The translations under genes were made by a program, and so were the position numbers. 64,000 nt of DNA, taken from contig NZ_JBQHUF010000014.1 in assembly GCF_052065355.1 (NCBI RefSeq), positions 35,361 to 99,360 on the forward strand. Reading direction: 5' to 3'. This stretch comes from Flavonifractor sp052065355. Its GTDB lineage: Bacteria > Bacillota > Clostridia > Oscillospirales > Oscillospiraceae. Numbering within the stretch: position 1 is the stretch's first letter; each line of letters starts with the position of its first letter. The notes under the pieces were generated by a model that ran no database searches, had not been told where the DNA came from, and worked only from the letters and a program-made list of their open reading frames with translations. This document shows, one piece after another, positions 50,944 to 59,538 of this stretch.

Positions 50944-52286
50944 GCTTTGGCCGCCTCCTTTGCCGCTTTCTCTTTGGCCGCCAGGTTGCGCAGCTCACCC
51001 TTGGTCACGCGGAAGGACTGGACCAGGTGGATGCGGGCGGGGCAGATGTAGTTGCAGGAACCGCACTCGATGCAGTCCATGACATTGAGGGCCTCAGCCT
51101 CTTTCCACATGCCCTTCTCGGCGTACAGATGCATGTACACGGGAGTCAGGTGCATGGGGCAGACGTTGACGCAGCGGGCGCAGCGCAGGCAGACCTCCTC
51201 CTCCACAACGGGAGCGGCCTCATGCTTGGTGAGGCAGAGCACCGCGTTGGTGCCCTTGATGCAGGTCACGTCCAGGTTGTACTGGGCGATACCCATCATG
51301 GGGCCGCCGGTGAGGATGCGGTCGGGATCTTCCTTGAAGCCCTTGGCCTCGTCGATCAGGTACTGGAAGGAGGTGCCCAGGGGAACCAGCAGGTTCTTGG
51401 GCTCCTTGATGGCGTCGCCGGTGACGGTGAGCACACGGTGGGTCACAGGCTTGCCCTCCACCACGGCGTCATACACCGCGGCGGCAGTGCCCACGTTGAA
51501 CACGGCGCAGCCCACATGGGCGGGCAGGCCTCCGGGAGGCACCTCGCGGCCGGTGATCCGCTGGATCAGCTGCTTCTCAGCGCCCTGGGGGTAACGGGTG
51601 CGCAGGCTCTCCACCTGCACATCGCCCTTGCCGCCAACCAGCGCCTTCAGGTGCTCGATGGCGTCCTCCTTGTTGGCCTCCACGCCGATAACGGCGCTCT
51701 TCAGGCCAAAGGCCTGCATCAGGATCCGGGCGCCGCCGATGACCCGCTCGCCCTGCTCAAGCATGAGGCGGTGGTCAGCGGTGATGTAGGGCTCGCACTC
51801 TGCACCGTTGAGGATCAGAGTGTCCACCTTGCCGATACCGGAGCTGATCTTCACATGGGCGGGGAATCCGGCGCCGCCCATACCGGTGATGCCGGCTTCC
51901 TTGACGATGTTGACGATCTCGTCGGTGCTCAGCTTGGAGTAGTCGGGATGAGGCTCGAGCTCGCTCCCCCAGGTATCCTGGAAGTCGTTCTCGATCACCA
52001 CCGACATCATCTTGCCGCCGCCCACATAAGGACGGGGCTCGATGGCCTTCACCTCGCCGGAGACGGAGGCATGGATGGGGGCACCCAGACCGGCGATCTC
52101 GCCGATCTTCTGACCCACCTTGACATGGTCGCCCACCGCAACGATGGGCTTACAGGGGGCGCCGATGTGCATCGCCATAGCGATGACCACCTGCTTGGGA
52201 GGCGCGCTCAGCGGCGCTATCTCCTTGTGGCGTGCCAGCTCCTTCCGGTCATGGGGGTGCACGCCGCCGTAAAAGCTTTGCTTCAT
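50940..52286 (-). CDS. rnfC: Rnf complex subunit RnfC (NADH/flavin site)
   Basis: 448-residue subunit predicted to hold FMN, NAD(H) and two [4Fe-4S] clusters. N-terminal GGVHPHDRKELA, the NADH-binding GMGGAGFPAHVK, and clusters CLRCARCVNVCP and CIECGSCNYICP near the C terminus. First gene of the operon; the ATG at 52286 follows GCGAGGTGG. A short dyad (TGACCC/GGGTCA) lies just upstream at 52305-52322. Confidence 0.97.
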   Translation of the reverse strand: MKQSFYGGVHPHDRKELARHKEIAPLSAPPKQVVIAMAMHIGAPCKPIVAVGDHVKVGQKIGEIAGLGAPIHASVSGEVKAIEPRPYVGGGKMMSVVIENDFQDTWGSELEPHPDYSKLSTDEIVNIVKEAGITGMGGAGFPAHVKISSGIGKVDTLILNGAECEPYITADHRLMLEQGERVIGGARILMQAFGLKSAVIGVEANKEDAIEHLKALVGGKGDVQVESLRTRYPQGAEKQLIQRITGREVPPGGLPAHVGCAVFNVGTAAAVYDAVVEGKPVTHRVLTVTGDAIKEPKNLLVPLGTSFQYLIDEAKGFKEDPDRILTGGPMMGIAQYNLDVTCIKGTNAVLCLTKHEAAPVVEEEVCLRCARCVNVCPMHLTPVYMHLYAEKGMWKEAEALNVMDCIECGSCNYICPARIHLVQSFRVTKGELRNLAAKEKAAKEAAKA

Positions 52287-52589
52287 AGGTCCACCTCGCA
52301 AATCTGACCCACACACGGGTCATTTTTCTGAGTCGTTTGACCGGTATTTCAAACAGAATAATCATATCGCAATCACTCGAAAATGTCTAGCCAAATCTAA
52401 CATTTTTCTTTCGTTTTTCTTTTAAACCGCTTAGTTTTATTTTCTTTTTCGGTTTTTTCCATAAAATATCCTGCTCAGAAGGCACTACACCGCACAGTTT
52501 ACTTTTTGATGGATGCGAAAATTTTTGTCCGCTAAAGCCGCACTTTACTTGTTTAAAATGTAGAAGTTCAAAAACTGTCCTGGATTGGA
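52287..52589. other. AT-rich intergenic region upstream of the rnf operon
   Basis: No convincing gene. It must hold the leftward rnf promoter, but no consensus -35/-10 pair stands out. A lysine-rich 69-codon minus-strand frame (52387-52596) lacks a ribosome site. The base composition is strikingly AT-rich against the surrounding genes. Confidence 0.5.
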
Positions 52590-52618
52590 TTGACAAACTT
52601 ATTGGGGAAGGCTATCAT
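52590..52618 (+). promoter_or_regulatory. Promoter of the ilvB T-box transcript
   Basis: TTGACA (52590-52595) and TATCAT (52613-52618), 17-base spacer, upstream of the T-box leader. Confidence 0.86.
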
Positions 52619-52654
52619 ATTTTACAATCTATCTTTCGTGCACCACACGAAGGT

Positions 52655-52896
52655 CAAAAGCGATGACCGGGACAGTACGGGCGGCGCGCAAGCGCAGAGA
52701 GGGAGCGGCTGGTGTAAGCTCCCGTGAGGCCGATCCGGAAGGTCACCCGGGAGCAGTTCCGCCGAAGATCGGTAGGCGGAAACGGTCACCCTCCGTTATC
52801 GGGGCACGAGTGCGCGGGCCTGGCCCGCGAAGTTAGGTGGTACCACGGAGCACATGGCGGCTTCGTCCTATCAGGGACGAAGCCGCCATGTTTTAT
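52655..52896 (+). promoter_or_regulatory. T-box leader of ilvBN
   Basis: The specifier-bulge AGTAC (52675-52679), GGTGTAAGCTC apical region, GAAGGTC near 52739-52745 suggesting a GUC (Val) specifier, the T-box AGGTGGTACCACGG (52835-52848) and a terminator with a 17-bp stem (52853-52889) ending in TTTTATT. Uncharged tRNA(Val) would favour read-through into the branched-chain amino acid genes. Confidence 0.94.
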
Positions 52897-52923
52897 TCTA
52901 GATCAAAGGAGGTCTACCAACCC

Positions 52924-54633
52924 ATGAGAATGAAAACTGCCCAGATTTTGATGGAGTGCCTGCTTGAGCAGGGGGTGGACACGGTATTCGGCTACCCCGG
53001 CGGCACGATCTTAAATGTATACGACGAGTTTGAACTTCACGGCTACAAGCAGAAGATCCGCCATATCCTTACCGCCCATGAGCAGGGCGCCTCTCACGCC
53101 GCCGACGGCTATGCCCGTTCCACCGGCAAGGTGGGCGTGTGCTTCGCCACTTCCGGCCCCGGCGCCACCAATCTGACCACCGGCATCGCCACCGCCTACT
53201 ACGACTCCTCCCCCGTCGTGTTCATCACCTGCAACGTCAGCGAGAACCTCATCGGCAAGGACTCCTTCCAGGAGGTGGACATCACCGGCATTACCATGCC
53301 CATCACCAAGTGCAACTACCTGGTGAAGGATCCCAACCAGTTGGCCGACGTGCTGCGGGAGGCTTTTGCCATCGCCCGCTCCGGCCGGCCCGGCCCTGTT
53401 CTGGTGGACATCGCCAAGAACGTCACCGCCGCCGAAGCCGACTACGAGCCTCTGCCTCTGGCTGAGCACGCCAACCACGGCCGGCTGGGCGCCATGCTCC
53501 GCCGGGCCAGCCACGACCTGAAGGCTCCTGAGCCCGACGCCGGCGATATCCAGACCCTGCTGGACATGATCGAGGAGGCCCGCCGGCCCCTGGTGCTGGT
53601 GGGCGGCGGCGTGATCCGCTCCCGGGGCGCTGTACCCGAGTTCCGCAAGTTTATTGAGACCCTCAACGCTCCGGTGGCCTCCACCATCATGGGTGGCGGC
53701 GCCTGCCCGGGCAATCACCCCCTGTTCACCGGCATGATCGGCATGCACGGCTCCCACGCCTCTAACCACGCCAGCGACCAGTGCGACCTGCTGATCGCCA
53801 TCGGCTGCCGGTTCTCCGACCGGGTGGCCACCGACCCGGCCACCTTCGCTCCCAACGCCAAGATCGTACATATTGATATTGACCGGGCGGAGATCGACAA
53901 GAACGTGGTCACCGACCACCACATCATCGGCGACGCCCGCCGGGTACTGGAGCTGCTCAACGCCAAGCTGCCCGCCCACGACTACCCCGAGTGGAAGGAG
54001 TGGGTGTTCTCCCACAAGGAGATCCCGCTGAAAAAGGACAACATCCTCCACCCCCACGAGATCCTGGAGACCATCCAGGACGTCACCGACGGGGACGCCA
54101 TCATCGTCACCGACGTGGGCCAGCACCAGATGTGGTGCGCCCAGTACTACCACTTCTCCCGTCCCGGCCAGTTCATCACCTCCGGCGGCTTCGGCACCAT
54201 GGGCTTCGGCCTGGGCGCCGCCATGGGCTCCGCCGTGGGCAACCCGGGCAAGGTGGTGGTCCAGTGCACCGGCGACGGCTGCTTCCGCATGAACTGCCAT
54301 GAGCTGTGCACCGCCGAGCACTATAACATCCCCGTCATCACCGTGATCTTCAACAACCGCACCCTGGGCATGGTCCGTCAGTGGCAGAACCTGATCTACA
54401 ATAAGCGCTTCTCCCAGACCGACCTGGATCGCGGCCCCGACTTCGTGAAGCTGGCGGAGGCCTACGGCATCCAGGGAGAGCGGGCTGCTAGCCAGCCTGA
54501 ATTTGAGGCCGCTTTCCGCCGGGCGGTGGCCGCGGGCAAACCCTACGTGATCGAGTGCGCCATCGACAAGGACGCCATGGTCCACCCCATGGTCTCCGCC
54601 GGTACTCCGGTCACCGACTTCATTCTGGATTAA
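52924..54633 (+). CDS. ilvB: Acetolactate synthase large subunit
   Basis: 569-residue ThDP- and FAD-dependent enzyme of valine, leucine and isoleucine synthesis. GYPGGTIL near the start, the catalytic Glu in AHEQGASHAADGYAR, TSGPGATNL, and the ThDP/Mg motif GDGCFRMNCHEL...NN. AAAGGAGG precedes ATG 52924; an ATG two codons later is also possible. First gene of ilvB-ilvN-ilvC. Confidence 0.97.
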   Translation: MRMKTAQILMECLLEQGVDTVFGYPGGTILNVYDEFELHGYKQKIRHILTAHEQGASHAADGYARSTGKVGVCFATSGPGATNLTTGIATAYYDSSPVVFITCNVSENLIGKDSFQEVDITGITMPITKCNYLVKDPNQLADVLREAFAIARSGRPGPVLVDIAKNVTAAEADYEPLPLAEHANHGRLGAMLRRASHDLKAPEPDAGDIQTLLDMIEEARRPLVLVGGGVIRSRGAVPEFRKFIETLNAPVASTIMGGGACPGNHPLFTGMIGMHGSHASNHASDQCDLLIAIGCRFSDRVATDPATFAPNAKIVHIDIDRAEIDKNVVTDHHIIGDARRVLELLNAKLPAHDYPEWKEWVFSHKEIPLKKDNILHPHEILETIQDVTDGDAIIVTDVGQHQMWCAQYYHFSRPGQFITSGGFGTMGFGLGAAMGSAVGNPGKVVVQCTGDGCFRMNCHELCTAEHYNIPVITVIFNNRTLGMVRQWQNLIYNKRFSQTDLDRGPDFVKLAEAYGIQGERAASQPEFEAAFRRAVAAGKPYVIECAIDKDAMVHPMVSAGTPVTDFILD

Positions 54634-54648
54634 AGGAGGGCGTGGAAC

Positions 54649-55206
54649 ATGAGTGAAACCAATGTGACCCGCCGCACCCTCTCGGTGCTGGTCGAAAACT
54701 CCGCCGGCGTGCTGAGCCAGGTCTCCCGGCTGTTCTCCCGGAAGGGCTATAACATCGAATCTCTGGCCGTGGGCACCACCGACGACCCCACCGTGTCCCG
54801 TATCACCATCGAGGTCATGGCCGACGCGCCCATGATCGAGCAGATCATGAATCAGCTGCGCAAGCAGTTCCCCGTCTACTCCGTGCAGGAGCTGCTGCCT
54901 GAGCGGTCCATCCGCCGTGAGCTGGTCATGTTCAAGGTGAAGGCCGAGACCCATGATATCCGCAACGAGGTCATCCAGATCGCCAACATCTTCCGGGCTT
55001 CCATCATCGACGTGTCCCTCAAATCCCTCACTCTGGCCCTCATCGGCGACGAGAGCAAGGCAGAGGCCATGCAGAAGCTGCTGGAGGCCTTCGGCATTCT
55101 GGAGCTGGTGCGTACCGGCATGGTGGCCCTGGAGCGCGGCGCCTACACCATCAGCGACGAGAACAAAGAACAGGCCGAGTTCAATCTGGGCAAGAACTTC
55201 CTGTAA
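54649..55206 (+). CDS. ilvN: Acetolactate synthase small (regulatory) subunit
   Basis: 185 residues. An N-terminal ACT domain (RTLSVLVENSAGVLSQVSRLFSRKGYNIESLAVG) binds valine for feedback inhibition; a C-terminal ALS_ss_C domain ends MVALERGAYTISDENKEQ. The last 82 bases, from ctggag-type context at 55125 to the stop, are repeated at 55354-55435 after a hairpin-rich insert. Confidence 0.96.
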   Translation: MSETNVTRRTLSVLVENSAGVLSQVSRLFSRKGYNIESLAVGTTDDPTVSRITIEVMADAPMIEQIMNQLRKQFPVYSVQELLPERSIRRELVMFKVKAETHDIRNEVIQIANIFRASIIDVSLKSLTLALIGDESKAEAMQKLLEAFGILELVRTGMVALERGAYTISDENKEQAEFNLGKNFL

Positions 55207-55210
55207 GGGC

Positions 55211-55353
55211 CACCAGGCCGCCAACGGCGGCCCGCCGCTGTGCGGCGTCCAAGCGTTTTGCGCAGCAAAACCTTGCCGCAGGCGGAATTCACTTCCGCCG
55301 AGGATGTCAAATCCGCCTGGAGGGCTCCCAAATGCGCCTGCGCATTTGGGAAC
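55211..55353. repeat. Hairpin-rich insert downstream of ilvN
   Basis: A chain of palindromes: GGCCGCC/GGCGGCC, CGCCG/CGGCG, GTTTTGC/GCAAAAC, GGCGGAA/TTCCGCC and CCCAAATGCGC/GCGCATTTGGG. No coding potential. It separates the true ilvN 3' end from a second copy of that end, and it resembles the block at 32985-33121 in architecture. Confidence 0.8.
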
Positions 55354-55435
55354 GGCCCTGGAGCGCGGCGCCTACACCATCAGCGACGAGAACAAGGAAC
55401 AGGCCGAGTTTAACCTGGGCAAGAATTTCCTGTAA
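55354..55435 (+). pseudogene. Duplicated 3' end of ilvN
   Basis: 82 bases matching 55125-55206. Four differences (AAA/AAG, TTC/TTT, AAT/AAC, AAC/AAT), all synonymous; the reading frame and stop are preserved (ALERGAYTISDENKEQAEF...NFL). No start codon or ribosome site, so it is a remnant, not a gene. Confidence 0.9.
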
Positions 55436-55555
55436 CTTTTCCACACCTGCGAAATCTTTTTGCAGATTGTATCATGCTTATCATTCTTTTTGTCCCCGCT
55501 GTGCTATCATCGGGAACAAAGAATCCACACCATATTATAAAGGAGTGCAAAGCGT

Positions 55556-56575
55556 ATGGCTAAGATGTATTACGAGAAGGACTGTGACCTGTCCTACCTG
55601 AATGGTAAGAAGATCGCGATTATCGGCTATGGCTCCCAGGGCCACGCCCATGCCCTCAACCTGAAGGATTCCGGCTGCGAGGTCTGCGTGGGCCTGCGTC
55701 AGGGCTCCAAGCGTTGGGCTGAGGCCGAGCAGGCCGGCCTGCAGGTCAAGACCGTTCCCGAGGCCGCTGAGTGGGGCGACATCGTGATGATGCTCATCAA
55801 CGACGAGGTCCAGGCTGAGGTCTATAAGAAGGACATCGCCCCCTACATGACCGAGGGCAAGGCCCTGGCTTTCGCTCACGGCTTCAACATCCGCTATCAG
55901 CAGATCGTTCCTCCCGCCGGCGTTGACGTGTTCATGGCTGCCCCCAAGGGCCCCGGCCACACCGTCCGCTCCACCTATGTGGCCGGCAAGGGCGTGCCCT
56001 GCCTGGTTGCTGTGGAGCAGAACGCCACCGGCAACGCCTATAAGATCGCTCTGGCTTACATCGCCGGTATCGGCGGCGCCCGGGCCGGCGTGATGGAGAC
56101 CACCTTCCACGACGAGACCGAGACCGACCTGTTCGGCGAGCAGGCTGTTCTGTGCGGCGGCGTGGTGGATCTGATGCGCTGCGGCTTCGAGACTTTGGTG
56201 GAGGCCGGTTACGAGCCCGAGAACGCCTACTTCGAGTGCATCCACGAGATGAAGCTGATCATCGACCTGATCAACAAGGGCGGCGTGGCTGCTATGAACT
56301 ACTCCATCTCCGACACCGCTGAGTACGGCGAGTACGTCTCCGGTCCTCGTGTCCTCCCCTATGAGGAGACCAAGAAGAACATGAAGGCTGTACTCTCCGA
56401 CATCCAGGACGGCACCTTCGCCGGCAAGTGGATCGCCGAGAACAAGAACGGCCGCACCTTCTTCAACTCCAAGCGTGCTCAGCTGAAGAAGCACCAGATG
56501 GAGATCGTGGGCGAGGAGCTGCGCAAGAACATGATCTGGGGCGGCGACAAGGACCTGGACACCGCTTCCAACTAA
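55556..56575 (+). CDS. ilvC: Ketol-acid reductoisomerase (class I)
   Basis: 339-residue NADPH/Mg-dependent enzyme. Rossmann motif IGYGSQGHAHALNLKDSG, GPGHTVR, and the knotted catalytic domain with ETDLFGEQ and ECIHEMKLI metal ligands. Converts acetolactate from IlvBN to the dihydroxy acid. AAAGGAG precedes the start. It has its own 120-base upstream gap, so may also be separately transcribed. Confidence 0.98.
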   Translation: MAKMYYEKDCDLSYLNGKKIAIIGYGSQGHAHALNLKDSGCEVCVGLRQGSKRWAEAEQAGLQVKTVPEAAEWGDIVMMLINDEVQAEVYKKDIAPYMTEGKALAFAHGFNIRYQQIVPPAGVDVFMAAPKGPGHTVRSTYVAGKGVPCLVAVEQNATGNAYKIALAYIAGIGGARAGVMETTFHDETETDLFGEQAVLCGGVVDLMRCGFETLVEAGYEPENAYFECIHEMKLIIDLINKGGVAAMNYSISDTAEYGEYVSGPRVLPYEETKKNMKAVLSDIQDGTFAGKWIAENKNGRTFFNSKRAQLKKHQMEIVGEELRKNMIWGGDKDLDTASN

Positions 56576-56588
56576 TTGACAGCCATTC

Positions 56589-56622
56589 AAAAAAGGGTAC
56601 GGCCGCGGCCGTACCCTTTTTT
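56589..56622. terminator. Bidirectional rho-independent terminator
   Basis: Stem AAGGGTACGGCC / GGCCGTACCCTT with a minimal loop, flanked by A and T runs. Confidence 0.93.
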
Positions 56623-56638
56623 CTTACCTTCGGGCGCT

Positions 56639-57301
56639 TCAGCGCTCCCACAGGAGCACGGCGCCCTCCATCGCCTGTTCAAATTCCGCCTGGCTCAGGC
56701 CGGGCAGCTCTACATAGTCCCCCACCAGATAGTAGACCGCGTCCACCTCCCGGTCTACCTGATAGCAGGCCGTTCTGAAGTCGGTCAGCAGCCCGTTTCC
56801 GATGCACAAATGGTTCTCCCCAGACGGCGTCACGTTGGAAAGGATGGTGCGGTCAAAATACAGGAAAACCGCGTTCCGCCCGTCCACCTCCCGGCTGAAT
56901 CCGTGGAAGGAGTCATAGTTTCCTCCATGATAGTAGAGGTCGATCACCTCATCCACCGCCAGCTCCGCCGTCACCAGACCGTCGGTATAGGGCACCGGCT
57001 GCTGCACATCGGCCGCGCCCACCAGAACGATGGAAAAGAGAAGCATGACCACCGCAGTCAGCAAAACCGCCCGACGGCGCCGGTGGGAAAACTTCTTTTT
57101 CACGCCCCGCAGCACACGGGCCTCCGTCTCCGGCTCCGGGTCGGGCAGAGTTACCGGAGCATCCTCACCCTTCATCTCCGCCAGGCAGGTGCGGCACCCC
57201 TCACATTGCGCCGTATGGGCCTCGATCTCCTGCCTGCTGGCCTCGCTGCACAGCCCGTCGCAGTACAGGGGCAATAAATCCCGAATGATCTCACATTTCA
57301 T
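56639..57301 (-). CDS. Anti-sigma factor with zinc-finger (zf-HC2) domain
   Basis: 220 residues. Cytoplasmic N-terminal zinc-binding anti-sigma motif (H-A-x-C-x-x-C in EAHTAQCEGCRTC), one membrane segment near residues 78-98, and an extracytoplasmic sensory domain of unknown fold. It overlaps the upstream sigma gene by four bases, so the pair is co-translated; it should hold that sigma factor inactive until a signal outside the cell is sensed. Confidence 0.9.
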   Translation of the reverse strand: MKCEIIRDLLPLYCDGLCSEASRQEIEAHTAQCEGCRTCLAEMKGEDAPVTLPDPEPETEARVLRGVKKKFSHRRRRAVLLTAVVMLLFSIVLVGAADVQQPVPYTDGLVTAELAVDEVIDLYYHGGNYDSFHGFSREVDGRNAVFLYFDRTILSNVTPSGENHLCIGNGLLTDFRTACYQVDREVDAVYYLVGDYVELPGLSQAEFEQAMEGAVLLWER

Positions 57302-57771
57302 CCTAATCCCTCCTTGATTTTCTGTTTGGCACGGTAATAGGTCACTCTGGCCCAGTTTTCCGACTTTCCGAACAACTCCCCGATCTGTCCAAAGGGCAGC
57401 TCCGCAAAGACCCGCAGGGTGAACACCTCACGGTAGGGCTCCGGCAGGGCGTGGAGCCGCCGGTGGATTTGCCGGGCGCTTTCCCGGACCAGCAAGTCCT
57501 CCTCCACATTCTGAGGAGAGGTCATTCCCTCCAGCGCCCCGTCCCCCGCCTGCCGTTTGGTTTTTCGCAGATAGGAGAGCCAGCAGTTTTTCCCGATCTG
57601 GCACAGCCAGACCGACAGCCTGCATTTCCCCTGAAAGGAGCCGCTGTGTTCAATGGCACGGCAGAAGGTCTCCTGGGCCAGTTCCTCCGCCAGCGCCCGG
57701 TTCCCGCAGAGCCCCATCAGATAGCGGTACACCATGGGGAATTGCTCCTCATACAGCTGGTCAAAATCCAT
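57298..57771 (-). CDS. ECF-type RNA polymerase sigma factor
   Basis: 157 residues with sigma region 2 (FDQLYEEQFPMVYRYLMGLCGNRALAEELAQETFCRAI) and region 4 (LPEPYREVFTLRVFAELPFGQIGELFGKSENWARVTYYRAK). The ATG at 57771 is chosen over an overlapping GTG at 57780 because of the GAGGTGG site. Target genes unknown; regulated by the adjacent membrane anti-sigma factor. Confidence 0.92.
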   Translation of the reverse strand: MDFDQLYEEQFPMVYRYLMGLCGNRALAEELAQETFCRAIEHSGSFQGKCRLSVWLCQIGKNCWLSYLRKTKRQAGDGALEGMTSPQNVEEDLLVRESARQIHRRLHALPEPYREVFTLRVFAELPFGQIGELFGKSENWARVTYYRAKQKIKEGLG

Positions 57772-57926
57772 CCACACCACCTCGCTTTCCGCCTATATGA
57801 CGCGCATGTCGTCCGATCGTTACAAAACAAATTCCTCTCACGGATGTTATATTGTTTTTCAATAAATTTTCATTGATTTATGATATAGTCTGTGGTATCC
57901 TGTAGGGCAGAAAGGGGGCTTCGCCC

Positions 57927-58286
57927 ATGCTGAAACGACTGCTGCTGCTCCTGCCGGTGCTTTTGCTGGCAGCATGTACCGCCTCGCCGGTCAAAGAGGT
58001 ATCTCAGGTACTGGACCTGTCCCTGCCGGAGGGAGACGTCATCACTGACCTTGACACCCACGGAGGTTTCCACGGAGATGGAGAATCCTGTATCGTCCTG
58101 GCTTTCGCCCCGGAGAACGGGGAGGCTCTGGCGGCGGAGCTGGCCGGGCGGACGGACTGGCAGGCTCTGCCTTTGGACGACCTGCCCACCACTGTGATGG
58201 AGTCCATCATCCCCCTGCTGGAGGACGATGGGCTGGACTACACGGTGCCCACCCAGGGCTGGTACTGGTATCAGGACCGCTCCCCG
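57927..58286 (+). pseudogene. Lipoprotein gene truncated by the acquired region
   Basis: About 120 native residues: signal peptide with lipobox LLLAACTA (Cys near 17), then a domain ending GWYWYQDRSP. From about 58287 the frame continues through unrelated sequence (SFPKLKIPHQ...) that is part of the mobile region, to a stop at 58508. The 3' part of the original gene is not in the window. Function unknown. Confidence 0.75.
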
Positions 58287-58449
58287 AGTTTCCCAAAGTT
58301 AAAGATACCACATCAATCCCACGCGGACTTTTGCTCAACCGATACAGCCGGAGGGCTGGATAACAAGAAAAGGCGGTATGCGCCCCGTGGAGGGGTAGCG
58401 TACCGCCTTTTCTTGTGGGGGTTTCCAAAGGGGGCAACGCCCCCATTTG

Positions 58450-58488
58450 GCACACGACTTTGCGAAGCAAAGTGTAGTGTGTTATACG
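58450..58488 (+). other. Putative oriT of pMV158/MobV type
   Basis: The sequence has an ACTTTGC-gaa-GCAAAGT inverted repeat followed by TAGTGTG/TTATAC. The TAGTGTG/TTA nick site (between 58481 and 58482) after such a repeat is the hallmark of origins nicked by MobV relaxases, as in pMV158. Two further hairpins lie upstream. The expected downstream mob gene is absent, so mobilization would need a relaxase elsewhere. Confidence 0.82.
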
Positions 58489-58822
58489 CTCTGCCGGCGT
58501 TGCCGTGAAAATGCCGTTGCCGCCGGGGAGGGCAAGGGCATTTGAAGCGGCAGGAAAACAGGGCTGTGCTTGCGTGGCGTGGAGCCGCAAGCACAGGTCT
58601 GGTTTCAACAGCAGACTGGGCGTATATGAAAGCCCCCGTCCCTCGTCCTACGCTCCGACTTGTGGACAAAGTGTCCCGAAGTTGTGGCTACACTCCCGGA
58701 AAAGTAACAGGACAGCGGGCAACCGTCAAGGCTGAAATGAACGGGTTTACACCCGGCCTTGACCGCCACCCGCCGTCCCGCTGAATGGGTGGACAAGGCG
58801 GCCAATCCCTCAAAGTGCTTGG

Positions 58823-58996
58823 CCGCTCTCGTTCTGATTTTGGAGCGTTTCTTTTCTCATAATGAAATGGGCGGGAAGCCATTTTAGGGCTTTCCCTCCT
58901 TGATTGCCCATCTGCAAAGACGGGCGGGACTGTCAACGGCGGCGCATGAAATGCGCCGCTCATTTTGACCGTTGACTGGCTTGGCTGCCTTTGCTA
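58823..58996. repeat. 174-bp direct repeat, left copy
   Basis: Closely matches 61342-61515 (about 90 percent by eye, with small compensating indels); both start CCGCTCTC and end TTTGCTA. Contains GGCGCAT/ATGCGCC and other short dyads. On the minus strand it lies just downstream of the kinase gene fragment. Confidence 0.92.
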
Positions 58997-59034
58997 TTTC
59001 TCTGATAAATGAAATTTCGATTTTTAGAAATCGT

Positions 59035-59457
59035 TTAAGATAGCAATGCGGCTCCACTTGAAATTTTTTCTTTTACTGCAAAAACAGCCTCTTGGATAGA
59101 ATAGGTTGTCGTTTCTATAACATTCGATTCATATATCCCCAAATTACAAAATTGCTCCCACATTGTTTCTACTAATTCAACATTTGTTTTTCTGTCTAAT
59201 TTTGAGCGTTCCACAGCTCGTTTCATAGTTTCTTCTTTACTGGCTCTTAAAACAATATAGTGTACTTCATAATCTTCTCGAACAAGGGCTCTCCATGGTT
59301 CTAAAAACCACGGCCCGACAATTCCATCTACAATTACATCATATCCGCCGCGGGCATAGCGCTTTGCAGCTTCTAAAAAGGCTTCAATGACAACTAAATT
59401 TTGTTCGTTGGACTCTGGTAAATGCGGCGGTATTGCTCCTTTGCTTAAATAATGAAA
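59035..59457 (-). pseudogene. P-loop kinase gene, C-terminal fragment
   Basis: 141 codons reading HYLSKGAIPPHLPES...VVIEAFLEAAKRY...GGYDVIVDGIVGPWFLEPW...MKRAVERSKLD...GAALLS, typical of AAA-type phosphotransferases near chloramphenicol phosphotransferase. It continues exactly from the N-terminal fragment at 61183-61313 if the transposon and one target duplicate are removed. Without its own start it is probably not expressed. Confidence 0.88.
59450..59457. repeat. Target-site duplication, left copy
   Basis: TAATGAAA directly abuts the left end of the transposon and is repeated at 61183-61190. Confidence 0.93.
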
Positions 59458-59538
59458 GGCTATGTCACAACAAACAGTTGATAAATAGCCATTTTTATAG
59501 GGGAGTATCAGAACTCCCCTACAAACTGTTATTTGCAG

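Larger units (their letters stand above)
58287..59034. other. Left end of the acquired region, non-coding
   Basis: Holds a 16-bp-arm hairpin (58363-58416), a GGGGGC/GCCCCC hairpin, the oriT and a 174-bp repeat. Small frames here (for example 58505-58784) lack ribosome sites or known domains. No relaxase gene follows the oriT. The precise junction with the chromosome is placed at about 58287-58295 from the broken lipoprotein. Confidence 0.65.

Noticed and set aside
52387..52596. A lysine-rich 69-codon minus-strand frame in the AT-rich gap before ilvB
   Set aside because: No ribosome site, no recognisable domain, and it lies where the rnf promoter region must be.
53011..55224. A 737-codon minus-strand frame across ilvB and ilvN
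   Set aside because: Antisense shadow of two well-conserved genes; no domain or ribosome site.
55207..55435. A frameshift or assembly error at the end of ilvN
   Set aside because: The first ilvN copy ends with a proper stop and full-length C terminus, and the second copy carries several synonymous changes, so this is a real duplication rather than a misread.
58505..58784. Overlapping small plus-strand frames after the oriT, considered as a relaxase start
   Set aside because: No MobV N-terminal motifs and no ribosome site; the sequence looks non-coding.
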